A DNA stretch of 64,000 nt from Bryoerythrophyllum caledonicum (GCA_963971425.1 OZ020518.1:14514190-14578189), one strand, 5' to 3'; counted from the stretch's first letter, positions 20,563-31,421 are shown. Program-made: numbers and translations. Notes: generated by a model from the sequence alone, not told the origin.

Positions 20563-21927
20563 ATGGGGAACACATGTGCATGCATCCGCCGCTCGGGAGT
20601 TGTTTCTGGCTCTGGGGAGGGTGGCATGGTCGAGTGTGGACACGATGAGACGGCTCCTCCTGCTTCTGAGGGTGAGCGCGGAAGTAGCTCCGATCATGGC
20701 CCGGTGAGATGTGAGGTCAAGGAGAGCTCGGAGCAGGCCAGAGAGAATGGGGAGGTGGGGAGTGATGTTGAGGACCGAATTAGGCGATCCAAGGTGCATT
20801 GGAGCCAACTCACGGAGTGGGAGTCCGACCTTGACGATGAGGAAGTGGCACAAGAGAATAGACAAGTGTTTGAGGAATTGGAGTCGCATTCCACTTGGAG
20901 TCAATTCTTCGGGACATTTGGTTATGACACTAGTTGGAAGCGGTTAGGTGAGTTGGTGATGGGGGAGAAGTTTGCGGAGGGGGGACAAGCTGAGCTCTTT
21001 CATGCCAAGATCATTTGGAGTGATCCAAAGTCAAATGAGGAAGACTTGGAGAAGGGATATGAGTGGGTGATGAAGGTGTTTAAGGAGGGCACTCGCTTGC
21101 GCGAACTACAAGCTCAATGGCCCCATGGGTATTTGCAATGGCGTGCAGAGCGTATAGATATTATGATGAGTGGTCTACCTCCACCAACACGATTTTATTG
21201 TGATGTGTATCGGGGGACATTGTTACAAGATGGTAGGTTTGCCTTTCTTATGTTGAAAGAACATGAAGATTTACGGAGCCGGATTGATAGTCTGAAGATG
21301 GACATTGGAAATGACCATGGACCATTTTCAAAAGATGAAGTTGAAAGGATCTTGTTTCAAATTGCACTAGGGATGGATTGGTTGCACAACCATAATATCC
21401 TTCACAGGGACCTCAAAGCATCAAATGTGCTTGTTCGTGAATTTAAGGATAGATTTCATCCAAACTATTTTGTAGCGGACTTTGAGTGCTCCATTGGAGT
21501 TGTAGGAACTGGATTCTTCATGGCACCAAAGATATTACAAGCTTTGAAGAATAAGGTTGCAAGCAAGGATTCGAAGGTGTTCTCAAAAGAAGCAGACGTG
21601 TACAGCTACGGCATGACATGCTATGAGGTCTTGACAGGAAAACTTCCTTTCGAAGGCCTTTGTAGAAATGATTATGATCTAGTTATCCATGGAGCACGGC
21701 CCAGAATTCCGGAGTACGTAGATAGTTGGATAAAGGAGTTGTTAAATAGATGTTGGGATGTAGATTGTTCAAAGAGACCTTTGTTTCCAAAGATAATAGG
21801 AATTCTATCAAGTAATTCAGCTGTTGTTAGGAAAATTCAACTAGATCTTCAAAAGTTTGAAGAGGTTGAGAATAGAAAACATAACGAGAGGTTATTGCAA
21901 CAAGGTTTGGTTGTAGAACCAAAATAG
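20563..21927 (+). CDS. Protein kinase B of a tandem pair, N-myristoylation type
   Basis: 454 residues, no introns, same strand as kinase A and 6.2 kb downstream of it. The start MGNTCACI again fits myristoylation plus palmitoylation. An extra ~10 residues lie in the variable N-terminal region (15-30). The kinase domain is about 128-418 with GEKFAEGGQAE (134-144), K171, HRDLKASN (281-288), DFE at 306-308 instead of DFG, and APK (321-323) where nearly all kinases have APE. Loss of that glutamate, which normally salt-bridges to the arginine of the C-lobe, together with DFE makes low or altered activity plausible. The C-terminal tail (residues 419-454) is longer than in kinase A. Pathway unknown. 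Confidence 0.85.
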   Translation: MGNTCACIRRSGVVSGSGEGGMVECGHDETAPPASEGERGSSSDHGPVRCEVKESSEQARENGEVGSDVEDRIRRSKVHWSQLTEWESDLDDEEVAQENRQVFEELESHSTWSQFFGTFGYDTSWKRLGELVMGEKFAEGGQAELFHAKIIWSDPKSNEEDLEKGYEWVMKVFKEGTRLRELQAQWPHGYLQWRAERIDIMMSGLPPPTRFYCDVYRGTLLQDGRFAFLMLKEHEDLRSRIDSLKMDIGNDHGPFSKDEVERILFQIALGMDWLHNHNILHRDLKASNVLVREFKDRFHPNYFVADFECSIGVVGTGFFMAPKILQALKNKVASKDSKVFSKEADVYSYGMTCYEVLTGKLPFEGLCRNDYDLVIHGARPRIPEYVDSWIKELLNRCWDVDCSKRPLFPKIIGILSSNSAVVRKIQLDLQKFEEVENRKHNERLLQQGLVVEPK

Positions 21928-22989
21928 GTAGGGTGGGATGTTTTAGTAGTTGCCTTTATTAGTCTTCAAGGTCCAACATGTACTTCTAAAGAATGATAAG
22001 TTGTAACATTTGAAGTTGGCAAATTGATGGAATGGACCATGTATTTGTATGTTGATCAATTTATTTACTTACTTTTGTGCTTATTGGCTCTCCTTTCTCC
22101 TTTTGTAGATTAGTCATTTTCATTCAATATTCTAGCAAACCTTTGCTTTTCATCCTCACATCTACTACTCAAGGTTACTTCTATCTTTCCCCTTGTTTTA
22201 ACATCATAGTGGCACTTGTTATTTTCTATACAATGTTCTTCAATCCTATATTTGAGGCGTAGGTCATTATTTGTTTTCTAATCATTGAGAGTATTGTTGT
22301 AGGAGACCTATGTGTAATCACATAAGGACCCTTGATAGAGTGGAAGTGGGAGATATGGAGGCCGTCAATTGATAGGATTGTGCGTTAGAAGTTACGAGAT
22401 CTACAATGATGCCAAGATATATGTTTTTTATTATAAATTCCATGTTACATTAGATGTTATCATGTTGATGAAGAAGAGATTAATTACTTTCGTAATAAAC
22501 TTGGTATGTATGATGAAGATGTGGTTGGATAAAAAGTTACAATAAAGACATTTGTCTAATGTTGTGGAAGTTGTGATTTCTTTGTTACAACCATCGATAT
22601 TTGTATCTTCGTTGTAATTATTTGAAGTTATAAGAGTTGTTTTGCAAAGTCACCCAAAGTTTATGTCGGAGACTCAATTTAATATTAATAATAGTACAAT
22701 TTGTAAAGTATTGAAAGCTATTGATGTGGAAAAGCTTGGTGGTTTCTTTTAATTAGAGTCTTTATCAAATATAGAATAGGTTGGTGGTGTTTGACCTCAA
22801 GTTTGAACTAAGTTTAGTGGCCTTTGAAGATGAAGAAAGAGAGATCATATTGTATTATGAAACTTTGCCACATTTTTTGTCTTAGAGTTGATAATAGAAT
22901 TTTTTAGATATTATAGTTTACTTTTAATCACATTTAAGTGTTAAGGTTGTCAATCATATTTAACAAAAAGAATCTGGTCTTTTCTATTA
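21928..22989 (+). other. 3' flank of kinase B and AT-rich DNA
   Basis: Homology with the kinase A flank continues to about 22240. Beyond that no gene or repeat end was recognised. Confidence 0.55.
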
Positions 22990-23400
22990 ACATTCCAATA
23001 CATAGCAACTCAAACATTTTCAAGAATTATTTGAAAATGTACTCTATTTTGTCATAAAGGATAACTGTAAGTTGGAAATTTCCATGTTCTATCTTTACAA
23101 CCACAAGATGTGGCGTAAAACTTACTTTCTATTGTTTGGATTCTTATTCAATGACAAATTGAGTTCACATAAAATTAAAATGTGTTTAAGCAATTTTGGT
23201 GCCTCTCTTCTTTACTCAAAATGTCACACCTGTCCCCTACTTCTACAAATTGGTTTATATGGAACTATTATCATTTATATCATAATAGTATTAAAAGTTG
23301 ATATTGTGTAATAAAAAAAAAGACACCAAATGAAATCAAGATTTGTTGATTCGCTCAAGTGTAGGAAATGGAATTAATACATTCAAATATCAATTGAAAC
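22990..23400 (-). repeat. Highly diverged TTAA-family fragment
   Basis: The order of segments (CATTTTC, AAACTTACTTTCTATTGTTTGGATT, AAATTGAGTTCACA, CTACAAATTGG) follows the interior of T1 (5030-5400) at low similarity. Confidence 0.4.
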
Positions 23401-23756
23401 ATGAAATTATGTTTCATGATAAACATTTGGAAGTTATTTATTAAAATATAATAAAAATTTCATATTGTCATTCAAGTTTCTTCGACCAATGTCAATATTA
23501 AAAGAAGATATCTTAACTTGTCTTTGTTTATTTATAAGAAGACCGTTCTCTCCACCCCCTCCCCTTACAAGCTCCTAGGTCCAAGCTCCGTCCTACTCCT
23601 TTTGTTATCAAGATTCCAACTCCAACATTCCTAATGCCTTTAGATTTTCCACAACCTCCTCTTCTTATGCATGTTTGTCATTGCAGCAGCATTGACGGTC
23701 AAGTTCCTTCTCCCTAGGGCAGGTATTTGGATGTTTGATTTACAGCTTTCAGAGAA

Positions 23757-24033
23757 ATGTTCCCTTGTGAGTTTGAAGGTCTTCAACTCTATCATGGAAA
23801 TCTCACCAGGATTATGGTGTTGTTTGCAACCGAGATTTTACTGAAACTTGACCAAATACTGGAAGTTCTAAATAAATTATTGTTGACCGAGCCCAGAGTG
23901 GTGGTTGCATCCATGAGTCTTGTGTCCACCAAGACAGACGACTATGCGTTGGAAATAGACGATCCTCTCGTTGTTGATGGTTTGACAACCAAACTTGCCA
24001 AAGACGACTTCCCTTCCGAGCAATTTGATAACG
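23757..24033 (+). other. Possible exon, unrecognised
   Basis: An ATG-started frame (95 codons to a stop at 24044) has coding-like composition in its second half (VVASMSLVSTKTDDYALE, then DDFPSEQFDNG) and meets a good donor, AACG|GTAAGG, at 24033. An acceptor-like TTTACAG precedes it at about 23747. It could be the 5' part of the PLAC8-like gene whose relic exon lies at 24715, but the splice phases do not match directly, so an intervening exon or a different gene is required. No family recognised. Confidence 0.3.
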
Positions 24034-24714
24034 GTAAGGCTTGAAATTTATCTACTACGGAAGGGCCGGTTCTCAGAGATTTTAGAGTAAGACTTTCAGT
24101 ATGTTATGCCCTCTTTTAGATTATAATACTTTTCTTTCCTCACTCTTGATAGAAAGTAGAAGAGCTTGGTGATTTCTTTCCTAGAATCCTTGATAAGTAT
24201 AGAACAGCTTGGTGGTCTAGAACCTCAAGTTCGAACTGATTTCACCCTGCTTTGAGAGCGCTTAGAATGGTGATTTTTGAAAGGCGCATAACTTGAATTT
24301 TTTTTTATTTGTCGGAATTTTTTTATAGAATACGAGATTGTCCTGTATAGAAAATCGTTGCAAGTAAATATTGTCTGTTTAGAATGTTTCCTTTCTATTT
24401 TCAGTAGAAGTGAAATTCTCTGGATTATTTCTCTGGAACGAGGTTGTTATGAAGAAGACACATAGCTCACTCATTTGTGACATGTTCTGAAATATTTGTA
24501 GAGCGTTATGAACTTTAATCTTGCTAATTTAGTAATATTCCTTGTGTTGTAGGAGTGCTTTGGGTGTTGTGAGTAGAAGTGAACTTTTCTTGATTATTTT
24601 GCTGGAACAAGGTTTTTATGAAGAAGACGCAGATCTCATTTGCGAGAATATTTGTACTTGTAGGTAGAAGAATTCAGGGATGATTTTTACTAAGGTTTGA
24701 GGTTGTTGAAGCAG

Positions 24715-24864
24715 TTGGTGGTACATCGGTGTAATGAATGTGGCCAACCACTTCCAAAGAGCTATGAAAGGCCAGGCAATGAGCCGTGGACATCCGGGAT
24801 CTTCGGATGCGGGGATGACCTTGACTCTTGTACGATTTGCCTAATTTTCACTTGTTCACTGTAA
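24715..24864 (+). pseudogene. PLAC8 / cell-number-regulator family exon relic
   Basis: After an acceptor TTGAAGCAG the frame reads LVVHRCNECGQPLPKSY, then NEPWTSGIFGCGDD and ends SCTICLIFTCSL and stop, 49 codons. Plant PLAC8 proteins of the CNR6/MCA-like type have HKCNECGQPLP, then EPWTTGIFGCAED and SCxTGLFCPCVLFG. The first two blocks are intact; the third, which should carry the conserved CPC motif, is degraded and ends in a stop directly before a TIR element begins at 24866. The transmembrane and cysteine-rich remainder is missing, so this is a truncated relic of a membrane protein gene. Confidence 0.7.
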
Positions 24865-24865
24865 G

Positions 24866-25340
24866 GTGGAGGCACCCAATTCCGATCACTTAAGCCAGTT
24901 GGGGACTCAAATGACATTGTATGTCAAAAACATTTATGTCGAAAGATGAATAAAAACTCAACAAGTATTTTTTCAAATTTAATTTGAATGATGTACAATT
25001 GATATAAAATTTAAAAGCCTAAAATCCACCGGTGCACATAATCATATTGTAGAGAAAGTGAGATTTGGTGCCCTCCTTTGCCCAATGCCAATAAGTGAAC
25101 TCATAGAGGTACCCAATGCCGATCAGCCTTGTTCAACTTTCAAGGGAAGGTCACCAATGAGAGTTCAATTGAGGTGGAGCAACCCAAAATTGCACACTTC
25201 ATGAGCCACTGCCGGTAGTGACTAGGGTTTTCACATTTTGAGTTATTGATTTTGGGTTGCTTCATGCACCATTTCAAACACTTACCATTTTCAAGCACCA
25301 TTTCATGCACACCCTTCTGATCGGAATTGGGTGCCTCTAC
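24866..25340. mobile_element. TIR element with GGCACCCAATTCCGATCA ends, copy 1 (475 bp)
   Basis: Left end GTGGAGGCACCCAATTCCGA and right end its near-perfect inverse, ending TGCCTCTAC at 25340. A second copy lies at 37002-37541 in the same orientation. Internal landmarks are shared (GGGGACTCAAATGACATTGT, TTGAGGTGGAGCAACCCAAA, CATGCACCATTTCA). No coding frame. A target duplication is not evident, so the superfamily is unassigned. Confidence 0.75.
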
Positions 25341-25775
25341 GATAGCTGTTGAAAAGTTGGAAATGCTTGGAACGGATTCCTTGAATTACGGTTTTGTTTT
25401 GGAATGTGCACTTGAGTTATTGGTGAAGTCACCCTGAGTTTGAATAATCAAAATGCAAGAAGATGATATTACTCAAAATCACCAAGAGATGAGTTGACGG
25501 TAAAGTCACCTAGAGTTATAATACTTTTATTTGTTTACTCTAGGTAGCTATTAGAGATATAAGAGCTTGGAGGTCTCTCAATCATGAAGTATGGAAGAGA
25601 TTCTTCAAGCTTCATATACACCATGGTGGTATAAAAATCAAAACTTTGTATATAGCAAAAATTTAACACCAAGTCCATTCAAAGTTTGTTGGTCCTCTCA
25701 ACGCATGGAAGAAAAGAACCTTTCTTTACCTCAATCTGTGATCAAGGTTTATGAGATTTTGTGAATATGTTATTT
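25341..25775. other. Intergenic with a small TTAA-family fragment
   Basis: 25600-25760 resembles part of the TTAA family interior (CACCAAGTCCATTCAAAGTTTG, AACGCATGGAAGAAA). Nothing else recognised. Confidence 0.4.
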
Positions 25776-27866
25776 TATTAATGTAAGACAAAATCTTGGA
25801 ATTAAAAGACATAATCAAACTTTTGTTTTCGATTCCTTCTATTTGCATTAGAATAGGCGATTTTGAAGAGTTATTGGTGTGAAAGAACACAAGAACTACA
25901 ACTCTTTAACGCCTAACTAGACTGTCAATGCCTAGGAGAATCTATGAGCATGATAGATTAGGTAGAGCATCATGACACAACATATACATTTCCTCATAAC
26001 CCCACTTCACAAAAATTGGTACAGTACACCAACGCCTCCATCATTTGGAGATCAAGAAACGTTGGAAAGTTGTTGCAAAGACCGACGTGCGTTCTAAATG
26101 CCATGACAATAGCCAATCATGGAAAAAGTTACAACACCCGGAACACCAAAATCAACCCTACAAGAGCATCATAGACCTCAAAGGGCTAACTCTTGAACAC
26201 CATTGGTGGCCACAATATTCTACATGTCTGGTGTCATATTTGAACATGATAAGGTTCAGATATTGAAATGACCTCCAAATGAAAGAGATTAGTTGAAGAA
26301 TCTTCAATCCAAAGGTGTAAATCTTGCTATACTTCAATACACTTTTATATTCTACAAAGTAAACTACTACGTGCCAGTCTGTACGATTCCCGACTGACGT
26401 TTGACGGATAAGGGTCAGAAATTGTTTAAACGTGTACTCTTGGTCTGAAATAAAATAACCTGCCTGACCATGCCTCTTGTGTAGTACAAATGTTTAACTC
26501 TGGATCTGAAAGCCAAGGCTTAACAATTTCATGCCAAAACTACCCAGTAGTACATGTGTAAAAGAGGGATTCAAACAACCTCGAGGCAAGTCACAAACTC
26601 CGACCCAGTCATGCACTCAGTGCCCATCACCAAACAAGCACCAATCGTAAGCGGATGTACCCTGTACAATCAATAAAAAACACTATCCCTAGCTCCAAAA
26701 CCTCCAATACAACCTTTAGAATTCAATGTTACTCTGACATTTGTATTGCCTTCCACCGACAAGGGGTTCATCGAGCATGCACCGCCGAGAAGGATTATAA
26801 ATTTTCAACAAGGTGGAATACGAGACATCGGTATTTTAGACTGTGTACCTTCACAAGAAATACAGGAACTGGAAGAGGAATCCACGTCGTCTAGCATTGA
26901 ACATGAAACCATGTGCAGTATACACAACTGCAGAAAACATCACACGAAACAGATTCTGTTTGTCATGGAGCAGAGTCAGCCATTACCAGTTATTTTTGCA
27001 TTGTCCTCAACAGCGTATCTATAATGAACAGAAAGATGCGAATTTCAGTGACTTTTAGTAGTCTGAATCTCTCCTGAAACCTAAATGTGGCTATAGCTGC
27101 TAATTCCATCTACAGATTCTCCTTCTTTGAAAGATTCATGCTGCTGCAGTTCAGTGATTGCATATCTCTTCCACCTAATAATTCACTTTCACTTCTACGG
27201 ATATTCATCTCCCAGCCCCCAGATTATGAGGAAAAAGACACCAAAAGGTCAAGAATGAGCAGACACGAGGAACAAAACTTCAGAAACTGTAGTTCAAAGA
27301 GTATACCTCGTAAGGGTGAAACCATAACCATCACCTCTTCTTCAACAACCACATCCTCCACACTTGATCAACGGATGGTCTTCCTTCAACAATGGTTCCC
27401 CCAGCACTAAGCCAAAATAGCCAGACATCATGAATGGCGAAGGGTGACTTTGTCATGGTCAAAAATGGCGGCCAGACATCAATCTTTTTCAAGACTGCCG
27501 AAAAGTTCTGTCCGCCGGAGCTGGAAGAAAGGGAAACGGTGCGGCAGAGAGAGAAGCGATTGGAGGCAAGATCGACCACCGTTGGTTCTCAATACCCCTG
27601 ACATCCGCATATACCAACTGTTCCTCTGAGACTCCTTCATTCTCGTAAGGCAACCGCTTCGAATTAGGGTTCGGAACACGCTGATAGATCATGGCAGCCA
27701 TGAAGGCAGGCAAATAAAGAAGGCTGACACGGAACATCTTACGCGCCGTGGCAGAGGTCGGAGACAAGTAAAACGACGTCGCAGAGGCGCTAAATGCAGC
27801 GCTGAGGAGCGCCATCTGCGTGCCAAAGCTGCCGGAGGCCACATTACAGTCCACCGCCACGAATCC
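25776..27866. repeat. Segmental duplication, copy B (partner 851-2782)
   Basis: Contains the 3' end and downstream flank of the intact COX10. Similarity to copy A continues into the coding region up to about 27866, where copy A is cut. Confidence 0.85.
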
Positions 27867-28829
27867 CAGAGGCAGCAAATATATACAGTTCCGAAGCGAT
27901 GCGAGCGCGGTTCTGCGTCCAGAGTGGTCCCCGAGGGAGAGCATCTTGTACCTGCCTGCAGCATAATCCTGGCGACACAGGAACGCTAACGCCATGAAGT
28001 GAGGAATCTGCCAGAAATACAACGCGGCGCCGCAGATCCACCCGCCGGCGTCCATCTGCCCCGTCGCTGCAGCCCAGCCCATCATCGGAGGGATGGCGCC
28101 AACCACGGCTCCAATCCATGTGTTGATCCAGTGAATCTGCTTCAGAGGAGTGTAGACTAAAGTGTAGAGGAGGAGATTGGCCGCGCCGAGCTCTGCTGTC
28201 AAGGCGTTCGTCTGGTAAGCCAGAGTTGCAACCCCACCAACTCCCATAGTGACCGCGAACGCGACGGCGTGCGGAAGGCTCATCCGGCCCGAGGGCAGCG
28301 GCCGCCGCATCGTCCTCTTCATCCGAGAGTCATTCGCAATCTCCATGATCTGATTGAACGCATTCGCGGAGCACGCAGCCATCATCGTCCCCGCAAACGT
28401 CCACGCAAGCCCCGCCCACTCCACGACCTCCCCGCTGCCCATCACATACCCCAGCCCCGCCGTCGTCACCACCAGCATGCTCAGCCGCGCCTTCGAAATC
28501 TCGTAGTAACACCTCAAAGACGACCGCACCAGGGACGAAACCCTAATCCCCGCCCCGACTCCCGCTTCCACTCCCTTCTCACTCCACGCAAGAGCGGCGC
28601 TCGCCGTGCCCCGGGAGACCACGCGCCGGGCGAAAGACCCGCTCTCGCCGCTCCGATGTGAAACCCTAGCCTGAATTCCCTGGAGAGCGCCATTCCGGAT
28701 GCCTACACCGTCTCTGTAAGCGCGAACGGCTGTGGAGTTTCCAAAAAACGCCGTATCAGCGAATTGCCTCAGGGGTGTGCTCACGGTGGAGCGGCTGGTG
28801 GCGCGCAGGAGGAGCGCGATGGCAGCCAT
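27489..28829 (-). CDS. COX10: COX10, protohaem IX farnesyltransferase
   Basis: 446 residues, one uninterrupted exon. It transfers a farnesyl group to haem B to make haem O in the inner mitochondrial membrane, the first step towards haem A of cytochrome c oxidase. The UbiA-type prenyltransferase domain covers about 110-390, with the aspartate-rich motif NQIMEIANDSRMKRT (159-173), RPLPSGR (176-182), YTPLKQIHWINTW (226-238) and FWQIPHFMAL (272-281). Several hydrophobic spans are present. The C-terminal AAPFPFLPAP matches the plant COX10 tail. I chose the ATG at 28829, which begins MAAIALLLRATSRSTVS, an Arg/Ser-rich mitochondrial presequence; the open frame continues 19 codons upstream without another ATG. 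A truncated copy of the 3' end lies at 2405-2782. Confidence 0.93.
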   Translation of the reverse strand: MAAIALLLRATSRSTVSTPLRQFADTAFFGNSTAVRAYRDGVGIRNGALQGIQARVSHRSGESGSFARRVVSRGTASAALAWSEKGVEAGVGAGIRVSSLVRSSLRCYYEISKARLSMLVVTTAGLGYVMGSGEVVEWAGLAWTFAGTMMAACSANAFNQIMEIANDSRMKRTMRRPLPSGRMSLPHAVAFAVTMGVGGVATLAYQTNALTAELGAANLLLYTLVYTPLKQIHWINTWIGAVVGAIPPMMGWAAATGQMDAGGWICGAALYFWQIPHFMALAFLCRQDYAAGRYKMLSLGDHSGRRTALASLRNCIYLLPLGFVAVDCNVASGSFGTQMALLSAAFSASATSFYLSPTSATARKMFRVSLLYLPAFMAAMIYQRVPNPNSKRLPYENEGVSEEQLVYADVRGIENQRWSILPPIASLSAAPFPFLPAPADRTFRQS

Positions 28830-28925
28830 GGAGGTCCACCATAGCCAACAGTTGCCCTGCAACGCGCGCAGCAAAACCTTCCTCACACGAGATGTGCTCT
28901 TCAGTTCTGGTGCGCGGATGACGAC

Positions 28926-28981
28926 GATGCTGAGTCGGATGCTGAGTCGGATGATGAGTCGGATGGTGAGTCAGATGTTGA
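28926..28981 (+). repeat. 12-bp tandem repeat upstream of COX10
   Basis: About four units of GCTGAGTCGGAT with small changes, 100-150 bp before the COX10 ATG. It lies within an overlapping minus-strand frame from an ATG at 29070 that is out of frame with COX10. Confidence 0.6.
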
Positions 28982-29201
28982 GAGGAGTCTGAGCTAGTAG
29001 GATTTTTCCACGTGGACGAGGACAGTCGCAATTTAGAGCCAACTGGGGACGATGTACGTGTGGACGACATTCTGGGTTGAAATCAAGAGATTTAGTAGAT
29101 GCTGCGGGTTTTGGTCTCCTGTTTATTGTAGTTGAAAGCAATCTGCGTCGGAGAATACGATAACAGTAATCCGATTTGCTATCAAATTGATTTTGATATT
29201 A

Positions 29202-29523
29202 GAGTTTTCCTGAAAGTCACCAAAATACACTAGAAAGTGACCCCGAATCTTAGGGTCTTATGTTAGTAATTGGAACCACATGCACATGGTGACTTGGCTT
29301 GGGAAAGGTGTGGGAGAACATTGGTCAATTCTTTGAGAACTTAGGGTACTATGGGGGAGCTTTAGCTTGGATGGAGTAGGGTCCAAGAACATTGTTGCCA
29401 AGCAAAAAAAAAAAGGGATGTGAATTTCCTCGTGCTCTCTTTCTTTTTGTTTTTAAATCGCACAGGATCTAGCACCATATTCCTCTTGGCTTGCCTCTCG
29501 TGGAAGCACTTTCAGGAAAATTC
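29202..29523. mobile_element. Possible TIR element with GAGTTTTCCTGAAAG end
   Basis: GAGTTTTCCTGAAAGT after TA at 29200-29201 and, inverted, ACTTTCAGGAAAATTC ending near 29523. The left end equals that of the element at 60996-61439. The right flank does not show a clean TA, so the limits are tentative. Confidence 0.4.
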
Positions 29524-29611
29524 TTTTAATGATACAACTTTGAATAGGGAGTATTATTAGAGTGACATTGCATTTAGAAATTGGTAGATTGGTGAAAAGG
29601 GGTATCTGAAG

Positions 29612-29700
29612 CGCTAGGAAGAAGAAGAATTGCGGTTTCTGAAGGAGACCGCCGTGAATATAGTGTTTGTTCATTCTCTTCACTAAGCATATGGCCACGG
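29612..29700 (-). mobile_element. LINE 3' tail fragment (minus)
   Basis: Read on the minus strand: CTTAGTGAAGAGAATGAAC, a TTCACGGCGG segment and a CTTCTTCTTC tail. It is joined head to head at about 29700 with the plus-strand copy that follows. Confidence 0.6.
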
Positions 29701-30318
29701 GTACAAAGACCCCCCACCAAACCACATAGACCCTAGTCTCATCATCCAATTTATTGAATTCACATATTGCAATGATAGATTCTCTCCAGACACTATTGCA
29801 AACAAAACAAATAAATACCAACCACTACTTGATGATATCCAAGCACTAGGATGGAAAGTAGACCCTCTCATTGTCATCACCGCGGGTGCTAGAGCCACCA
29901 CCTTCATTCCCTCAATGACAACCCTTGAAGAAACATTTAAAATCCCCATCACTTCAATCAAAACCACCTTTTCAAATATTAACATTATTGCAATTCAACA
30001 TGCTATGTCGATACTCCTACATAAACGTAAGCTTGAAAACAACCAACCCCTTCCTAACACCTCGAACCCCCCTCCATAAATCTACACCTGCATTTGCATT
30101 TCACCATACTTGCCATCCCTCTTTTGGGACTTTTTGGGACCTAGGGCCCTTTTGATTTCGGTTACTTGAATATTGGGTACATAGTGCCTACCCTCGAAAG
30201 GGGGAAGTAGTTCCATACTACTAACCCATGCTCGGTGGGCATGGACTTAGTGGTGGAATGAACGGACACTTCACTCACGCCGGCCCCCCTTCACGGACCG
30301 GCGTTCTTCTTCTTCTTA
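29701..30318 (+). mobile_element. LINE (L1-like), 5'-truncated copy
   Basis: Starts inside ORF2, carries an open frame 29702-30079 (125 codons plus stop; YKDPPPNHIDPS at the start, HKRKLENNQPLP near the end) and the full 3' UTR with the CCCATGC..GGGCATGG stem and CTTCTTCTTCTT tail. Compared with the copy at 1-682 the frame differs by scattered substitutions only and by three codons in length. The catalytic domains are missing, as usual for 5' truncation. Confidence 0.78.
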
Positions 30319-30390
30319 TGGCCATGGGACATAGGCTAGTGTAATTAAACTACTCCCCCCTCTTGAGGGTAAACACTTTTCTACACTAAG
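30319..30390 (-). mobile_element. Short LINE 3' UTR fragment (minus)
   Basis: Minus-strand reading gives GTTTACCCTC, GGGGGGAGTAGTTTAATTAC and a CCATGGCC segment that ends at the tail of the plus-strand copy, so two tails abut. Confidence 0.5.
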
Positions 30391-30827
30391 TGCTTCCTTA
30401 CACAAATTGCCTTAGAGACAACTGACATGTTCCCAAGGCCTTTGTGGGTCCCATACAACGAGGCCTTGGGACCCCCCACCATAATTGGGTGGACTATGGT
30501 GGTAGGCACCACGGCGGCAATATGACCTGAACTCACAATCACCTCACCGGTGTGCCATGACCCAAACCACTACACCAAGGTTGTAGTGCCCTGGAAGCGC
30601 TAGGAGTATAAGTTGGGACGTTGAAGGAGCTTTCACAGCAAGATTCTTCAACGCAAGGTTGAGGAAGAGCTGCAAAGGAGGTCGAGGTCGTGGAAGAGGG
30701 TGAACACATTACAGATAAGTTTTCCCCTCACTTTAGCATATCATATGTGATTACCTTGGAATTGTTGATAGGTTTGTGTTTTTACTTGTTGAGTCTGACA
30801 ACCTTCTTGTTTGAGCTGCTAGAGTAA
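30391..30827. other. Intergenic, nothing recognised
   Basis: Short GC-richer patches but no domain or repeat end. Confidence 0.45.
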
Positions 30828-31421
30828 ATTGATTATGCGATGGTTCTTGGAGATTTCTATCAATATGCTGATGAAGGTGTCATACTAAAGGCCATTTGGA
30901 AGACGTATTATGCACCACTCGATGAGAGGCGCGGCTGGAAAATGAGGTGGTGTGATCTTAAAGCGCATATATTAGAGGCGACGCGATTTAGGGAAACATC
31001 CAAGTAAATCCAAAGATTTGTCGATAATACTGTCGTTGGAGCATCTCTCTGGTCGGCATTATGAAGATTGGCCAATCGAGTTCTCGGAGAAGATGAGTCT
31101 TGTCCTTTGTACGTACATTGGCTCAAAGTAGATGATCTTGCAATGTTATTTTTTCATATGTGGAAACACCTTGGCTGGAGTAGGTAGATCCGTAACTACG
31201 AACCAGGTGATGCTGCAATTGTTGGTCGTCCTCTTGAAACTCTCACAATTCAAGAGCTCAACAACCTAGAAAATTTGATAAAGAAGTTTGAAGATCTTAT
31301 ACCATTTCGATTCTTTTAGACAAATGGTAGGTGCCAACCATGGCCTGCCGATGACTTGATGTTGGAACCTCCTTTTCACCTTGGAAGTCACTTAAGAGTA
31401 ATGAGTGTTGTAGTGAGATAG
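30828..31421 (+). pseudogene. Unrecognised coding relic, about four stops
   Basis: One reading frame keeps protein-like content for almost 600 bp: GDFYQYADEGVILKAIWKT near the start, then LYVHWLKVDDLAMLFFHMW, LTIQELNNLENLIKKFEDL and PADDLMLEPPFHLGSHL near the end. About four stops interrupt it. The consistent frame suggests a once-coding region that decayed by point changes. I do not recognise the family; it may be a host gene or part of a transposable element. Confidence 0.4.

Noticed and set aside
20290-20904. 204-codon minus-strand frame over kinase B's 5' end
   Set aside because: Antisense of the kinase leader and N-terminus; crosses the predicted UTR intron; no domain.
28756-29070. 104-codon minus-strand frame overlapping the COX10 start as a regulatory uORF
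   Set aside because: Contains the 12-bp tandem repeat, gives HPTHHPTQ-type low complexity, and no evidence that the transcript starts far enough upstream.
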